Source: Sambucus nigra (taxonomy: Eukaryota; Streptophyta; Magnoliopsida; Dipsacales; Adoxaceae). From it: a DNA stretch of 64,000 nt. This document shows positions 1 to 9,577 of the stretch, one piece after another. Position 1 is the first letter of the stretch; each line of letters begins with the position of its first letter. The stretch is from positions 500,937,760 through 501,001,759 of the forward strand of contig OX422210.1 of NCBI GenBank assembly GCA_949130495.1, in the 5' to 3' direction. Under the pieces are notes generated by a model, which saw only the letters and a program-made list of their open reading frames with translations, did no database searches and was not told the origin of the DNA. The position numbers were made by a program, and so were the translations under genes.

Positions 1-135
1 AAGAGCAGCCTGCACCTCGCAGGATCAGATCTAAATTTCAACATTCAAATCCTAGGGCTCGCCCAAAATGATAAGCCTCGGAGGAGAGCTAAGGGCCATC
101 CAGGTCCACACAGGTCTCTAGGCTAATCGAGACCT

Positions 136-430
136 ATGAGACCAGGCTCCAAGAGCTGGAATAAAAACGATGCTTCAAAAGCATTTCAGGCAGTGAACAC
201 TGTCTTTAAAGAACCAATTTACAAGATCCTAGCAAATATTAATGACGAGCCATTCGTTAATTGGCCCAAATATGGGAGGAGATCCCTCAAAGAGGGAAAT
301 TGCGCTAAGATGCGCTTTTCACAAGGAAGGCGAGCACAAAACTGAGCACTGCAAAGCTCTCAAGTCCTACCTTGAAGAATTAGCCCAAACTGGGAACCTG
401 AAAGAATTTATGTAGAAGAAGGCACAGAAA
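136..430 (+). pseudogene. gag: gag C-terminal zinc-knuckle remnant of element A
   Basis: This is the end of a Ty3/gypsy capsid/nucleocapsid reading. A line of the type C-x2-H-x4-H-x4-C (CAFHKEGEHKTEHCKALK, about 300-360) is followed by a leucine-rich helix (SYLEELAQTGNLKEF). That is the usual plant gypsy pattern just before the protease. The first part (136-345) lies in another frame from the knuckle, so at least one frameshift is present, and a TAG near 414 ends the reading. Bases 1-135 should be further gag, but no clean frame is visible there. Confidence 0.7.
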
Positions 431-463
431 GTCACTGCCAACGGAGACACAAGGCCCGACAAC

Positions 464-1129
464 GTGCTCGAGGAGAATGTTGTGCATGAGTTCGCAGTGA
501 TTCATGGGGCATCGGACCTAAAGCAGATTCAAGAAAATTCAGCTCGGATGGAAGTTAAAAATCTTACGACAGTAATGCAAGCTTTTCAAATCGATCCAGA
601 TAAAACACGGAGAGGGAAGTATCAGCGAGCAGATGATGTCGACTATAGCAAACACATTGTGTTCACAGATGAAGATTTAGTGGAAGTAAGGACCCCACAT
701 CATGATGCCTTGATCATTACACTCAGGATAGCTAACTACGATGTCGATAAATTACTCGTCGACCAGGGTAGCTCGTCCAAAGTAATGTATCTTAATTTAT
801 TCAGAAAGTTGAAGTTAAGCGTAGCCGACTTGAAGGAAGCCATTGTCCCTGTAGTCGGCTTTACTGGTAAAGTGACCATCCCTTTGGTAAATATTGTACT
901 GCCAGTAAGGGCAGGAAGCGTCTCCAAGATGATCAAGTTTTTTGTGGTTGACATTGAATCGCCCTACCAGGCCATCCTTAACAGAGGATGGATACATGTG
1001 ATGAAGGCCGTCCCCTCCACTTACCACCAAAAACTCAAATTTGTGACTGAGCGAGGAGTAATGGAAATCCATGGAGATCAGGCGATGGAAAGAAAGTTCT
1101 TTATAGCATCCATCTGTCCAAGGCCATAG
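464..1129 (+). pseudogene. pro: Retroviral-type aspartic protease region of element A
   Basis: This 221-codon open stretch has the plant gypsy protease signature. The active-site block reads LLVDQGSSSKVMYL at about residues 97-110, where families usually show D-T/G/Q-G-S-S-A. It is followed by hydrophobic strands (TIPLVNIVLPV) and an ILNRGWIHVMKAVPSTYHQKLKF block, matching the conserved ILGRPWL...AVPSTYHQ.LKF segment. The enzyme would cleave the Gag-Pol polyprotein in the virus-like particle. The frame closes at TAG 1127-1129. The same polyprotein resumes in another frame near 1217, so the Gag-Pol fusion is broken. Family call is firm; activity is doubtful. Confidence 0.85.
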
Positions 1130-1216
1130 AAGAAGTACGAGAAAGCCAAGGAGAAAGATGAAGTACAGGGAGGTTCGATGCCTTCCAAATAGCAGTTAAA
1201 ATATGGAAGACCTGGA

Positions 1217-2657
1217 GTGGAGGAGACCAGGCTCCTCCCCTCTGAGCGGGTTATGGAGAACCTAGAGGAAGTCGCAGCTGGGGGCAATAATAAATATAGG
1301 ATATTCTTGATCAAAGCCTCTCTCACAGATCGAGAGAAGAAGGAATTAACAACACTTTTGCAAAATAACTTGGACATTTTTGAGTGGGAACCCTACGAGC
1401 CGCCCGGGATTGATCCTAGCATGGTTTGTCATCAGTTGCACGTTAACCCGACCTTCAAAATAATTGCGCAAAAAGCATGGCGAACTGCACCCGAGAAGGC
1501 CAAGGTTGTGGATTGATAAGTGGAGAAGATGTTGGATGCAGGATCCATATGGGAAGTTAAATTCCCTAAATGGCTGTGCAACCTAGCAGTAGTTCTAAAG
1601 AGCAATGGGAAATGGAGAGTTTGTATTGACTTCACTGACCTTAACAGGGCATGCCCTAAGGACAGTTTCCCTCTTCCAAAGATCGACCAGTTGGTAGACG
1701 CACCAGCAGCTCATGAAAGAAGGAGTTTCCTGGAAGAATACTCCGGGTACCACCAGATTCCTCTGTACGTACCAGACCAAGGCAAGACAACGTTCATCAC
1801 CACCGTCGGATTATATCGTTACAATGTTATGCCCTTTGGGATAAAAAAATGCAGGGGTAACCTACCAGCAGCTGGTCACCAAAATGTTTAAAGACCAAAT
1901 GGGAGATACCATGGAGGTCTACATCAATGATATGCTCGTTAAGATAAGGCATAAAGAGGACCACCTCTCAGACCTATCAAGGACCTTAGAAATCCTCAAG
2001 AAATACAGAATGAAGCTCAACGCAAGTAAGTGTTCCTTCGGTGTCCATTCACGAAAAATTCTCGGATACTTGGTTAGCGAGAGAGGCATTGAAGCCAACC
2101 CAGGCCAGATTGATGCAATCAATAGGGTGCACCCCCCCTGGCGCACTATAAGAGATGTACAGAAGCTCATAGGCATGCTCGCTGCCTTGAATCGGTTCAT
2201 CTCGATGTCATCCGAGAAGTGCCAACCATTTTTCCAGCTATTAAAGAAAAGCAAAACTGTGGAGTGGAACCAGGATTGCTCAAAAGAATTAGAAGAGCTC
2301 AAAGCTTATCTCAGCACACCACCCTTGCTCGTAATACCTCAAGAAAAATATTCCCTGTACCTTTACCCTGCATTTTCCAGCCACGCTATCGGTTCTGCAC
2401 CGGTATGCGAAAGAACGAGAATCCAACACCCAGTCTATTATGCGAGCAAGACCCTCTTGGACGCTGAACATCTATACCTACCACTGGAAAATCTCTCCTT
2501 TGCACTAGTGGTAGCTTCGAGGAAACTGAAGCACTACTTCGAAGCTCACTTTATCATCATACTTACATCTCACTCCCTTAAAGCAGTCCTGCGAAAAGAA
2601 AATCTGTCCGACAGACTATCTAATTGGTCAGTTGAGCTCGAGAGATTTGACATCTAA
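1217..2657 (+). pseudogene. pol: Reverse transcriptase plus first RNase H of element A
   Basis: Three consecutive frames make up the RT. 1217-1516 is the N-terminal linker with PGIDPSMVCHQLHVNP. 1520-1891 holds fingers and palm (KWRVCIDFTDLNRACPKDSFPLPKIDQLVD and MPFGIK). 1884-2657 holds the catalytic palm and thumb, ending in the connection RNase H (YYASKTLLDAEHLYLPLE). A TGA at 1517-1519 follows the linker. An extra A in the A-run near 1843-1850 shifts the frame inside the PFGLKNAGATYQ motif. The catalytic box normally reads Y-V/I-D-D but here is YIND, so one metal-binding aspartate is replaced. Family is clear from motif order; the enzyme is inactive as written. Confidence 0.9.
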
Positions 2658-2679
2658 TTTCAGCCAAGGAATGCAATCA

Positions 2680-3180
2680 AGGGACAGGTCCTCGCTGACT
2701 TCATCGCAGAATTAATAGGAGAACATACTCACAATCAACTTCAACCCGTTGGTTAGAAGGAAGGTCACTTGGCGTAAGGTGTTTGGCGACTATTCGTTGA
2801 CGGAGTCTCCAACTCCAAAGGGGCAGGAGTGGGCATTGTGATGGTCACCCTAGAAGATTGAATCCTCGAGAAAGGAATCAGGGTTGTATTTGAAGCCTTC
2901 AACAACGAAGCAGAGTATGAAGCATTGATAGTAGGCCTGCAGAAGGCACATGCATTGGGCGCAAAACAACTTCAGGTGTTCGGCGACTCATAGCTGATCT
3001 CCAATCAGATAAGTGAAGACTTCAACGCGAGGGACGAAAGAATGGCGGCCTACCTCACCACAGTAAAAAAGTTAATGTCTAACTTCGAACAGGTCAGCGT
3101 CCAACAGTTTCCTAAAGGATAAAATAGTCATGCCGATGCCCTAGGAGCCTTAAGCTCAGCGATCAATTCTGACTTGAAGA
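2680..3180 (+). pseudogene. Second, Tat-type RNase H domain of element A
   Basis: Reading through stops gives LFVDGVSNSKGAGVGIVMV, then FEAFNNEAEYEALIVGL, then LQVFGDS, then NSHADALGALSS. The D, E, D and final D of this series match the RNase H active-site spacing. A second RNase H between the RT/RNase H and integrase is the diagnostic trait of the Tat lineage and separates this element from chromoviruses. In-frame stops occur near 2860, 2990 and 3119. It would normally help degrade the RNA template during reverse transcription. Confidence 0.8.
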
Positions 3181-3439
3181 GAACAATTTCGATCGACTTC
3201 CTCCTCCAGTCGAGCATTTACCATAGCGACAAGCAGCGAGACACATGTCATATTTTTCAGATTGAATCAGCCCCCAGTTGGATGGACCCCCTGAGGGATT
3301 ATTTGAAAGATGGTTCCCTACCAGATAATAAAAGGCCACACATCAGATAAGAGTCAAAGCTATTTGCTTTCACTTATTTCTTGAAGGCAAACTGTATAAG
3401 AGGTCTTTCACCGGTGCATACCTCCAATGCGTTCACCCA

Positions 3440-4502
3440 AAGGACGTCGAGCAAGTTCTCCATGAGATCTATGAGGGAATCTATGGAAGTCATATTGGGG
3501 GAAGGTCGTTAGACTTCTGAGCAATGAAGGAAGGCTACTGGTGGCCGTACATGCAAAAGGATTCTATAATATATGTTCGCAATTGCGAGAAATGTTAACT
3601 ATATGCTCCTATGGTTCACCAGCCTACCAGCAACCTAAAATCACTTACCATCCCATGGCCTTTCGCTCAATGGGGAATGGACATCGTGGGCCCTCTCCCT
3701 ACCACTGTTGGTAATCGCAAGTATTTATTGGTCGTAACAGACTACTTCACCAAATGGATAGAAGCAGAGCCACTGGCAAACTTCAGAGATGCGAATATGA
3801 TAAGGTTCGTATGAAAGAACATTATCACCCGATTCGGGATCCCCAAGACCATCATCACTGATAATAAAACCCGATTTAAGAGTGGCCTCTTCTAAGGTTT
3901 CTGCAACAACCACAGGATCAGGCACCATTTTAGCTCGGTGGCATACCCCCACAGTAATGGACAAGCTAAAGCTTCCAACAAAATAGTGATTGATGGATTT
4001 AAGAAGCGTTTGGAGCGAGCCAATGGGGCATGGGTGAGCGAGCTACCACATATCCTATGGGCTTATTGCACTAGAAACCGGGGAAACAACCCCATTCGCA
4101 TTGACATATGGTATGGAGGCAATCATGCCCTTAGAGGCTGGCCTCCCCACGATGAGGTCCACCCTGGTCGACCAAGGACAAAACGATGCAGCATTACTTG
4201 CTGAACTTGACCTAGCTGACGAACGTAGAGAGCTGGCTCTAGTGAAACTAGCAGGCTATCAGCAATAACTAGTTAAGTACTATAATAAGAAGGTCAATCC
4301 AAGGGCATTCCAAGTTGTGGACTACGTCCTAGGGAAAGTTCTTAGCAGCATAGTAAAACCATCCGACGGCAAGCTAGGACCAAACTGGGAGGGACCATTA
4401 AAGGTGATAAGGGACAACTTGCAAGGAGCTTATCACTTAGAAACGCTGGAGGGCAGGGATATGCCTCGAGCTTGGAACGCAGCCAATTTAAAGAAATTCT
4501 AA
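3440..4502 (+). pseudogene. int: Integrase and C-terminal tail of element A
   Basis: The zinc-binding HHCC part is read at about 3460-3600 (HEIYEGIYGSHIGG ... VRNCEKC, with stops). It is followed by the catalytic core: WGMDIVGPLPTT (first D), ITDNKTRF (second D) and AYPHSNGQAKASNK, where the third acidic residue is normally E in NGQAE. Here it is K, so the DDE triad is broken. The tail at 4317-4502 (LGPNWEGPLKVI, YHLETLEGR, PRAWNAANLKKF) is the usual Tat/gypsy C-terminal block; no chromodomain follows. Several TAG/TGA codons interrupt the frame. The enzyme would join element cDNA to host DNA; this copy cannot. Confidence 0.88.
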
Positions 4503-5140
4503 TTCTAGTTTTTTGTTCTGATCTTTTATTACAATGTCAAAATTTATAATTCTTTTCTGATTAATAAAAGATTTTTTAGCAATGGCATTTTATGAAGTCT
4601 TGAGTTTTTTTAGAAACATTATAACTTATGCACCATTTCCAAGTGACAGTCTCTCCTCTTGACACATATAACCAGGATTTTACCCTCCTCAGGTTCTCAT
4701 CATTTAACATGAGCAACCTCTTAGCATTGCCCCTAGCAATATATGAAGCCCTACAGGGAACCCTTACGCAGCTCGGCCAACTCGAAATTGGTAGCCAGAC
4801 GATGTTTGGCTAAAAAAAAACCCTGCTCGGATGGAACATCCAACACCAGGTGTGCCCTCGCCATTTCCACACTTAAGCCTAAGGGAGTGTGACGACATGA
4901 CCTAAAAGGTAAAGTGGGGAAGAATGGTATCTTATAAGCATACTGGACTGGGAGGATACTCATGCAATAAAACTCTAGTCAGCTAAGAAAATCCCAAGAT
5001 AATCAAAATAAGAAATCAATAAAGTGGACAATATACAACAATGTTTAGTCGGCAAATCACCCAAAACACAATCATTTTATTACTTCACTGCATGTACAAA
5101 AGAGTTACATTAGATGAATTAAATAGATTCTAATGAGGGT
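4503..5140 (+). other. Non-coding spacer after pol in element A
   Basis: AT-rich 3' sequence between the integrase stop and the antisense ORFs. A 61-codon open stretch at 4628-4813 shows no recognisable domain. AATAAA-like hexamers occur near 4563 and 4968. I see nothing else here. Confidence 0.5.
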
Positions 5141-5149
5141 TAGGCCTCT

Positions 5150-5965
5150 GAGAAAGGTAATCAACTACTTCCGCTCTTCGTCCATCATCTGGATGAGGAG
5201 CTAATGCAACTCAACTTCATTTGCATCTGGCTCCAGTAACTGCATGGGGATAGCATCTATGGGGACCCACTGGTCCTCCCCCCTGAAAGAGTTAGGCATC
5301 ATAGTTGAAGGGAAGATCTCATGACTATACCAGAGTACTGAGTTCCCGGGGACCTTCAGCTCCCTGAGAGCATTTAACTATCCCCTAATAAAGGATAGCT
5401 ATTCAACCTCTACCAATTTCGTCGGAGCATCTGTCCAACCCTGATCATAACCATCAGCCCCACACTCGTCGAGGACCTTTCTTGAATAGATGCCTCAGCA
5501 GCGTAACATCTCTTTGGAGCCCGGAAACTATCATGTATGCACGATGAACATCTCATCAAAGCTCATCAATCTCCCTAGCTGAAACCCTATCATCTGTACC
5601 AGCTCATGGACCAGCCGATGAAGAGGAACCCCACAAAACTTGAGGGGCAACGCTCGGCGCATGCTCTCTAAGTCGAGACATGTCCCTCCTCAGAGCTTCA
5701 TTCTATTATTGAAGAACTTCTTCGACCTGATTGATCTCGAAGGCATCCAAAAGTTTAACTTTTAGAGCATTCACTTCCTCTTGAACAGAAAAGCCAACCT
5801 CTTCCATCTCCTGAAGCCTATCCTTCAGCTTGGCAACAAGCTCCAATTGGTCTTTAAAACTCTGGTTCATTGACCTAAGGGACTTGAAAATCCTTATAAA
5901 GGCTTGGCAAACTTGGTTACTAGCATTAGGACCAAGAATCCTTCCTAGTTGAGAAGAAGTAGGTA
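5150..5965 (-). pseudogene. Distal antisense coiled-coil ORF (aORF2) of element A
   Basis: On the minus strand, from about 5960 downward, the reading is rich in heptad-like Leu/Lys/Glu: QSFKDQLELVAKLKDRLQEM, then EEVNALKVKLLDAFEINQVEEVLQ, then a stop near 5710. It lies in the same order and orientation as the second antisense ORF of element C (63297 onward), also a coiled coil. Function is unknown. It is broken by stops and has no enzymatic motif I can see. The call rests on position and coiled-coil character, not on direct alignment. Confidence 0.45.
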
Positions 5966-6224
5966 TATACTCATCAACATCAATCAGCTACAGACTATAT
6001 AAGCATTAAAGAATGAAATCAGTATGCATAAGGGAATAAAACTTCATTTCATTAAGAAAGGATTCATAGTACATCATCAAAAGGGAAAGATAAATAAAGT
6101 AAAAAATATAAAGAGTTCCCTAAAGGAGGTTAGCTGGGAACCTCAGTTTGCTTCGAGTTCGCTCGCTGATTTCCCTTGTCCGCAGTGGCAGGAATGCCTC
6201 CCTCAGACTAAGCAATTACTGTCC

Positions 6225-8310
6225 CTAGTTAGAAGGAGAACTAGCAGGGACGGTTTGGGCAGCAGGAACACCTTTGTCGATGGCAGGAGCACGTGTCTCA
6301 TCCACAACAGGCTGAGGGCCAGGATTGTACTCGTCAAAGAGTGGGGAGTCGATATCCACCCCAGTAGCTAGAAGAGTCTTGTTCCAACCCTTTTTGAAGT
6401 TCAAACGGCAGATATAGCCAATCTGAACATCAGCATCCTCATACGCAGCGACCCATTCGACGTTGTACGAGCTTTCTTTAAGGGTGGAAGCCTCAGATTC
6501 CACCTTCTTCACCTTTCCTGCTAGCATCTTATTCTCCTCCACCACAACCATCTTGCTCGAGCAAACCAAGTTATAGGACTGCCTCAACTCCTCGAGATCC
6601 TTGGTCGTCGCCCCCTTTGCTCGATTGGCTTCATTAAGGGTAAGATTGAAAGACTTTTGGAAAGTATTGGCAGTCTTTAGACTGGCCTCCAGCTCGACTT
6701 TCTTCTTTTTCAGCTCGACATTTCTCCTCACCAGCTCATCGCGGCTGCGGTAGAGGATAACAAAATCGGTCACAAACTGCAGAAAAGAGAAATGTCATTA
6801 AGAGAAGTATTGAATAAAATATTTTGATAATAAAGAGGTAAAAGAAAAATTACCAAGGCTAGCCTCTGACTCCCCTTAAAGTCTAACTGGTCAGTCCCTA
6901 TCGCCTTCTGACGATCAGTCGACAAAATTGCTCTTTCATGCAATGCAGGAGCCAATTGAGAAGAAATGGTAACAGAGGCCCCCTCAGGCAAAGCAGATAT
7001 GGGCACCATAGATACCCCCGCTTTTGTCCTTACCTCCTCTCTCCTCTTCTCCTCTTCCCTCTCTGTACTCTCTTTATCTTCTCTCTTTATCTCCTTTACC
7101 TTCTTCTTCTTCTTCTTCTTCTTCTTCTTCTTCTTCTTCTCCCCCTTCTTTCTCTCCCTCTCTCTCAACAACTCCTCCTCCTTCCTCTTCTTCTCCTGCT
7201 CATGGACAGCAGACTGAGGACCAGTAACAACATCCCCACTTCCAAACTTCTACTTATTCAACCGGCGAGTGAGAATCACATCATCATCATCATCATCATC
7301 TCAGATCAAATTCTTCCTAGGGGAGCCATATCTTCTTCGCTGGAACTACTTGAATCCCCTGAAGACTCTTGAACTTCTGAACCCTCTTTCGACTTGGAAG
7401 ATTCTTCACTACCAGAGCTCTCCTCATTGAAATTATCTTTGGCACTACCCCTGTTAGTACCCTCGATCTCCCCACCAGAGTTACTTTCCTCCTCATCTAA
7501 TTGGATAGGTTCGGCGGTAACCTCTTCGGTGATGTCTAGATAAGGAATGCTATCCACAGGCCTCGCAATGAAACTGGACCCAACATTATTGTACTCCAGA
7601 AGGAACGCCGCTGATCGAGGATGCTCACCATCAGCTAAGAGTTCCATAATTTTACAGGCCTTAACCCGCTCAGCAGCTCGGGTCTCTCTAAGAGCAGGCT
7701 CATAGCTCTTTATCTTTGTTGAAAAAGAAAGAGAGAAAGATATGAGAAAAAACATACATAAATAGAGGATCATTGAGCAGACAAGAACTAAGCCTACCTA
7801 TGTATTCCTCCCCATAAAATGGAATAAAAAATCTCCCATACCTTGACCCTTCAGTATGGGGAGGGAACTGCTAATTTCTAGCAAGAAAACCCTCATGCTA
7901 GTAGTCCTTATGGGAATCAGGTAGATTTACTACCAATAACCTACCAGGATTCCTAGCCTTGAGGTACAGCAGACCAGAGCTTGTTCGAGAAAAAGAGCAA
8001 CAGAAGCAAATTTCAGCAAGCCCTAGATTGGTGCCATAGAGCTGATTTATTCTATGCACACCATTAATAATTTTCCAGACATTGGGCTAGCATTGTGCAG
8101 GGACTATATTAAAGTAACCAAAAAAGTGAAAAAATAAATTACTTGGGGGAAAAGTAAGCCCCCTTGGGATAATAAGAGAACATGAATCGAGTGATCGTCC
8201 TCAACTTCTCTGACATTATGAGGGACAGGGGGACATTCAATGTCCACCCAGTTTGGAATGTTATAGTATTTCCTAAATTCAGTTATCGACTTATTGCCTA
8301 TTTTTGACAT
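6225..8310 (-). pseudogene. Antisense gene (aORF1) of element A: gypsy-associated N-terminal domain plus coiled coil
   Basis: On the strand opposite to pol, the reading starts at ATG 8310 (MSKIGNKSITEFRKYY). It continues through a domain with WKIINGVHRINQLYGTNLGL and LLYLKARNPGRLLVVNLPDS, matching WRIVNGVHRLNEIPGTRIGI and FYLKTRFLNRALVVDLPDA of element C. This looks like the 'putative gypsy type transposon' family (PF04195), assigned from memory. Two short introns are likely: about 7797-7714 (GTAGGC...AAAG) and 6853-6777 (GTAATT...CTGCAG). Exon 2 holds HPRSAAFLLEY then an acidic Ser/Glu tail and a lysine run. Exon 3 is a coiled coil (RNVELKKKKVELEASLK) then FKKGWNKTLL. Stops in exons 1 and 2 make it a pseudogene. 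Extra antisense ORFs are known for Retand/Tat elements; their role is not settled. Confidence 0.72.
7100..7141. repeat. (CTT)n microsatellite inside aORF1 exon 2
   Basis: About 14 CTT units on plus, giving a run of more than ten lysines in the antisense reading. A CT-rich flank extends it on both sides (7030-7190). Confidence 0.95.
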
Positions 8311-8740
8311 CGATAAAGAAAAACCCTAGTAGAGGATATGAAGAAATTCCAACAGAAAAAGGAAAAAGAAGAAGTGAGAAGAACTTACAATGTAAGAGTC
8401 AGCTTGAGACGAGGCAAAGTCACAAGGAGGGATAATGAGAAGATGTGAAAAAATCTTGAAAATGGAAGACGAGACCTGGGAGTAAAGAGAGTTGCAGTGA
8501 AATCTGGGAGAATTGAGAGAATGCGAAGAGATATGAAAGCGACAATTTAAGGAATGACCTCTCTAAAATGATTTAAACCTTTCTAATCATGATGCACCAG
8601 AACGAGGAAATATGCCGCCTAAGTCAGTTCGGAAAGTGAACTTTAGTTCAAAAGTGTCACACAAATCACAGAAATGCCATGAAGCCAAATCATTTAAAAT
8701 TATTGAGCCCAAATTGTGACCCAAAATTTTTAGGGGTAAT

Positions 8741-9159
8741 TGTGGGTACCTCGATTTGTCACTTTAGCCCAGACGAGAAGTCCAATTAAACACGACCCAA
8801 AGTCTAAAGGCCTCCGCGCCTCAACCAATTCATTTTTAACCCAGTGAGTTCCTAAAATCTCTCTTCAGAGATACTTTAGGGATTGTGGGCTAACGTGGGG
8901 GAGTCCCACTCCTCCACCCTCCGAAATAACATGTATATAACGAACCCTCCGCTCGGGGCAAAGGGCATGTATTATTTTCTGTAAAACACTACCCCGAGTA
9001 AAGAGAAATAATATACAGAGATCAACACCATGGACGTAGGTCTTCTTGCCGAACCATGTACATCATGTGTTGTGTGTGATTGTCATTCTTTTCAATTCTT
9101 GATTTATACTGGTGAATGCTTTTATTTGTTATTTTGTGCAGAATTTATTTGTCACCACA
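8741..9159 (+). repeat. 3' LTR of element A
   Basis: It starts TGTGGGTACC and ends GTCACCACA, so the ends are inverted (TGTGG/CCACA). A polypurine-like tract (TTTAGGGGTAAT) sits just before the start, as expected for a 3' LTR. A TATA box (TATATAA, 8934-8940) lies about 190 bases in. CATGGACGTAGGTC...GCCGAACCA (9029-9055) follows, a motif shared with LTRs B and C. About 419 bp, short for this group. The right boundary is set by the terminal CCACA only, because the 5' LTR is not available. Confidence 0.7.
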
Positions 9160-9181
9160 CACACATATATAGAGAGAGAGT

Positions 9182-9510
9182 CAGGCTCATGTACAAACTA
9201 AGTTTGCACATTATTTTTTTAAAAGAGTAAAAAAAATATTTTTGTGTGTGATATTTAAACATTTCAACGGACCCATGTAAAAAACACCAACTCAAAAAAA
9301 CTCCTTTCGCTATTTTTAAAAAACCGGTCACACTTTCGCTACTATTAAGCACTTTAAAAGCTGTGAAAGTTTTGCTGATTTTTTTTACATGGGTTCGTTG
9401 AAATGTTTAAATATCACATTAAAGAAATCAACTCAAAAATATTTTTTTTAATGCTTTAAAAAAAATTGTGTGCACCAGCACTGTGCAAACTTAGTGTGCA
9501 CAGGAGCCTG
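9182..9510. mobile_element. Fold-back MITE, related to the one at 36023-36400
   Basis: The terminal arms 9182-9210 and 9482-9510 are inverted repeats matching at 26 of 29 positions (CAGGCTC...GTTTGCACA). A second inverted pair inside (ATATTTAAACATTTCAACG near 9249 and its complement near 9398) shows that nearly the whole unit folds back. No ORF. No clear target duplication, because CT/TA repeats flank the right side. Superfamily not assigned. Confidence 0.75.
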
Positions 9511-9529
9511 CCTGTCTCTCTCTCCCTCC

Positions 9530-9576
<47 letters not shown>
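9511..9576. repeat. (CT)n then (TA)n microsatellite
   Basis: A CT-rich tract runs directly into about 15 TA units. This blurs the boundary between the MITE and the LTR-like block F. Confidence 0.95.

Positions 9577-9577
<1 letters not shown>

Larger units (their letters stand above)
1..9159 (+). mobile_element. Element A: degraded Tat-lineage Ty3/gypsy LTR retrotransposon, 5' end off-window
   Basis: The order gag end, protease, RT, RNase H, second RNase H, integrase is read on the plus strand from base 1 to 4502. It is followed by two ORFs on the opposite strand (5150-8310) and a 3' LTR (8741-9159). A second RNase H before integrase and extra ORFs between integrase and the 3' LTR are known traits of the Tat group (Tat, Retand, Ogre). 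Several frameshifts and stops, and three altered catalytic residues, make it non-autonomous. The 5' LTR is not in the window, so no target duplication can be checked. Confidence 0.88.

Noticed and set aside
6938..7372. Plus-strand ORFs rich in leucine, phenylalanine or serine
   Set aside because: They are shadows of the (CTT)n lysine run on the opposite strand, where the coding signal lies.
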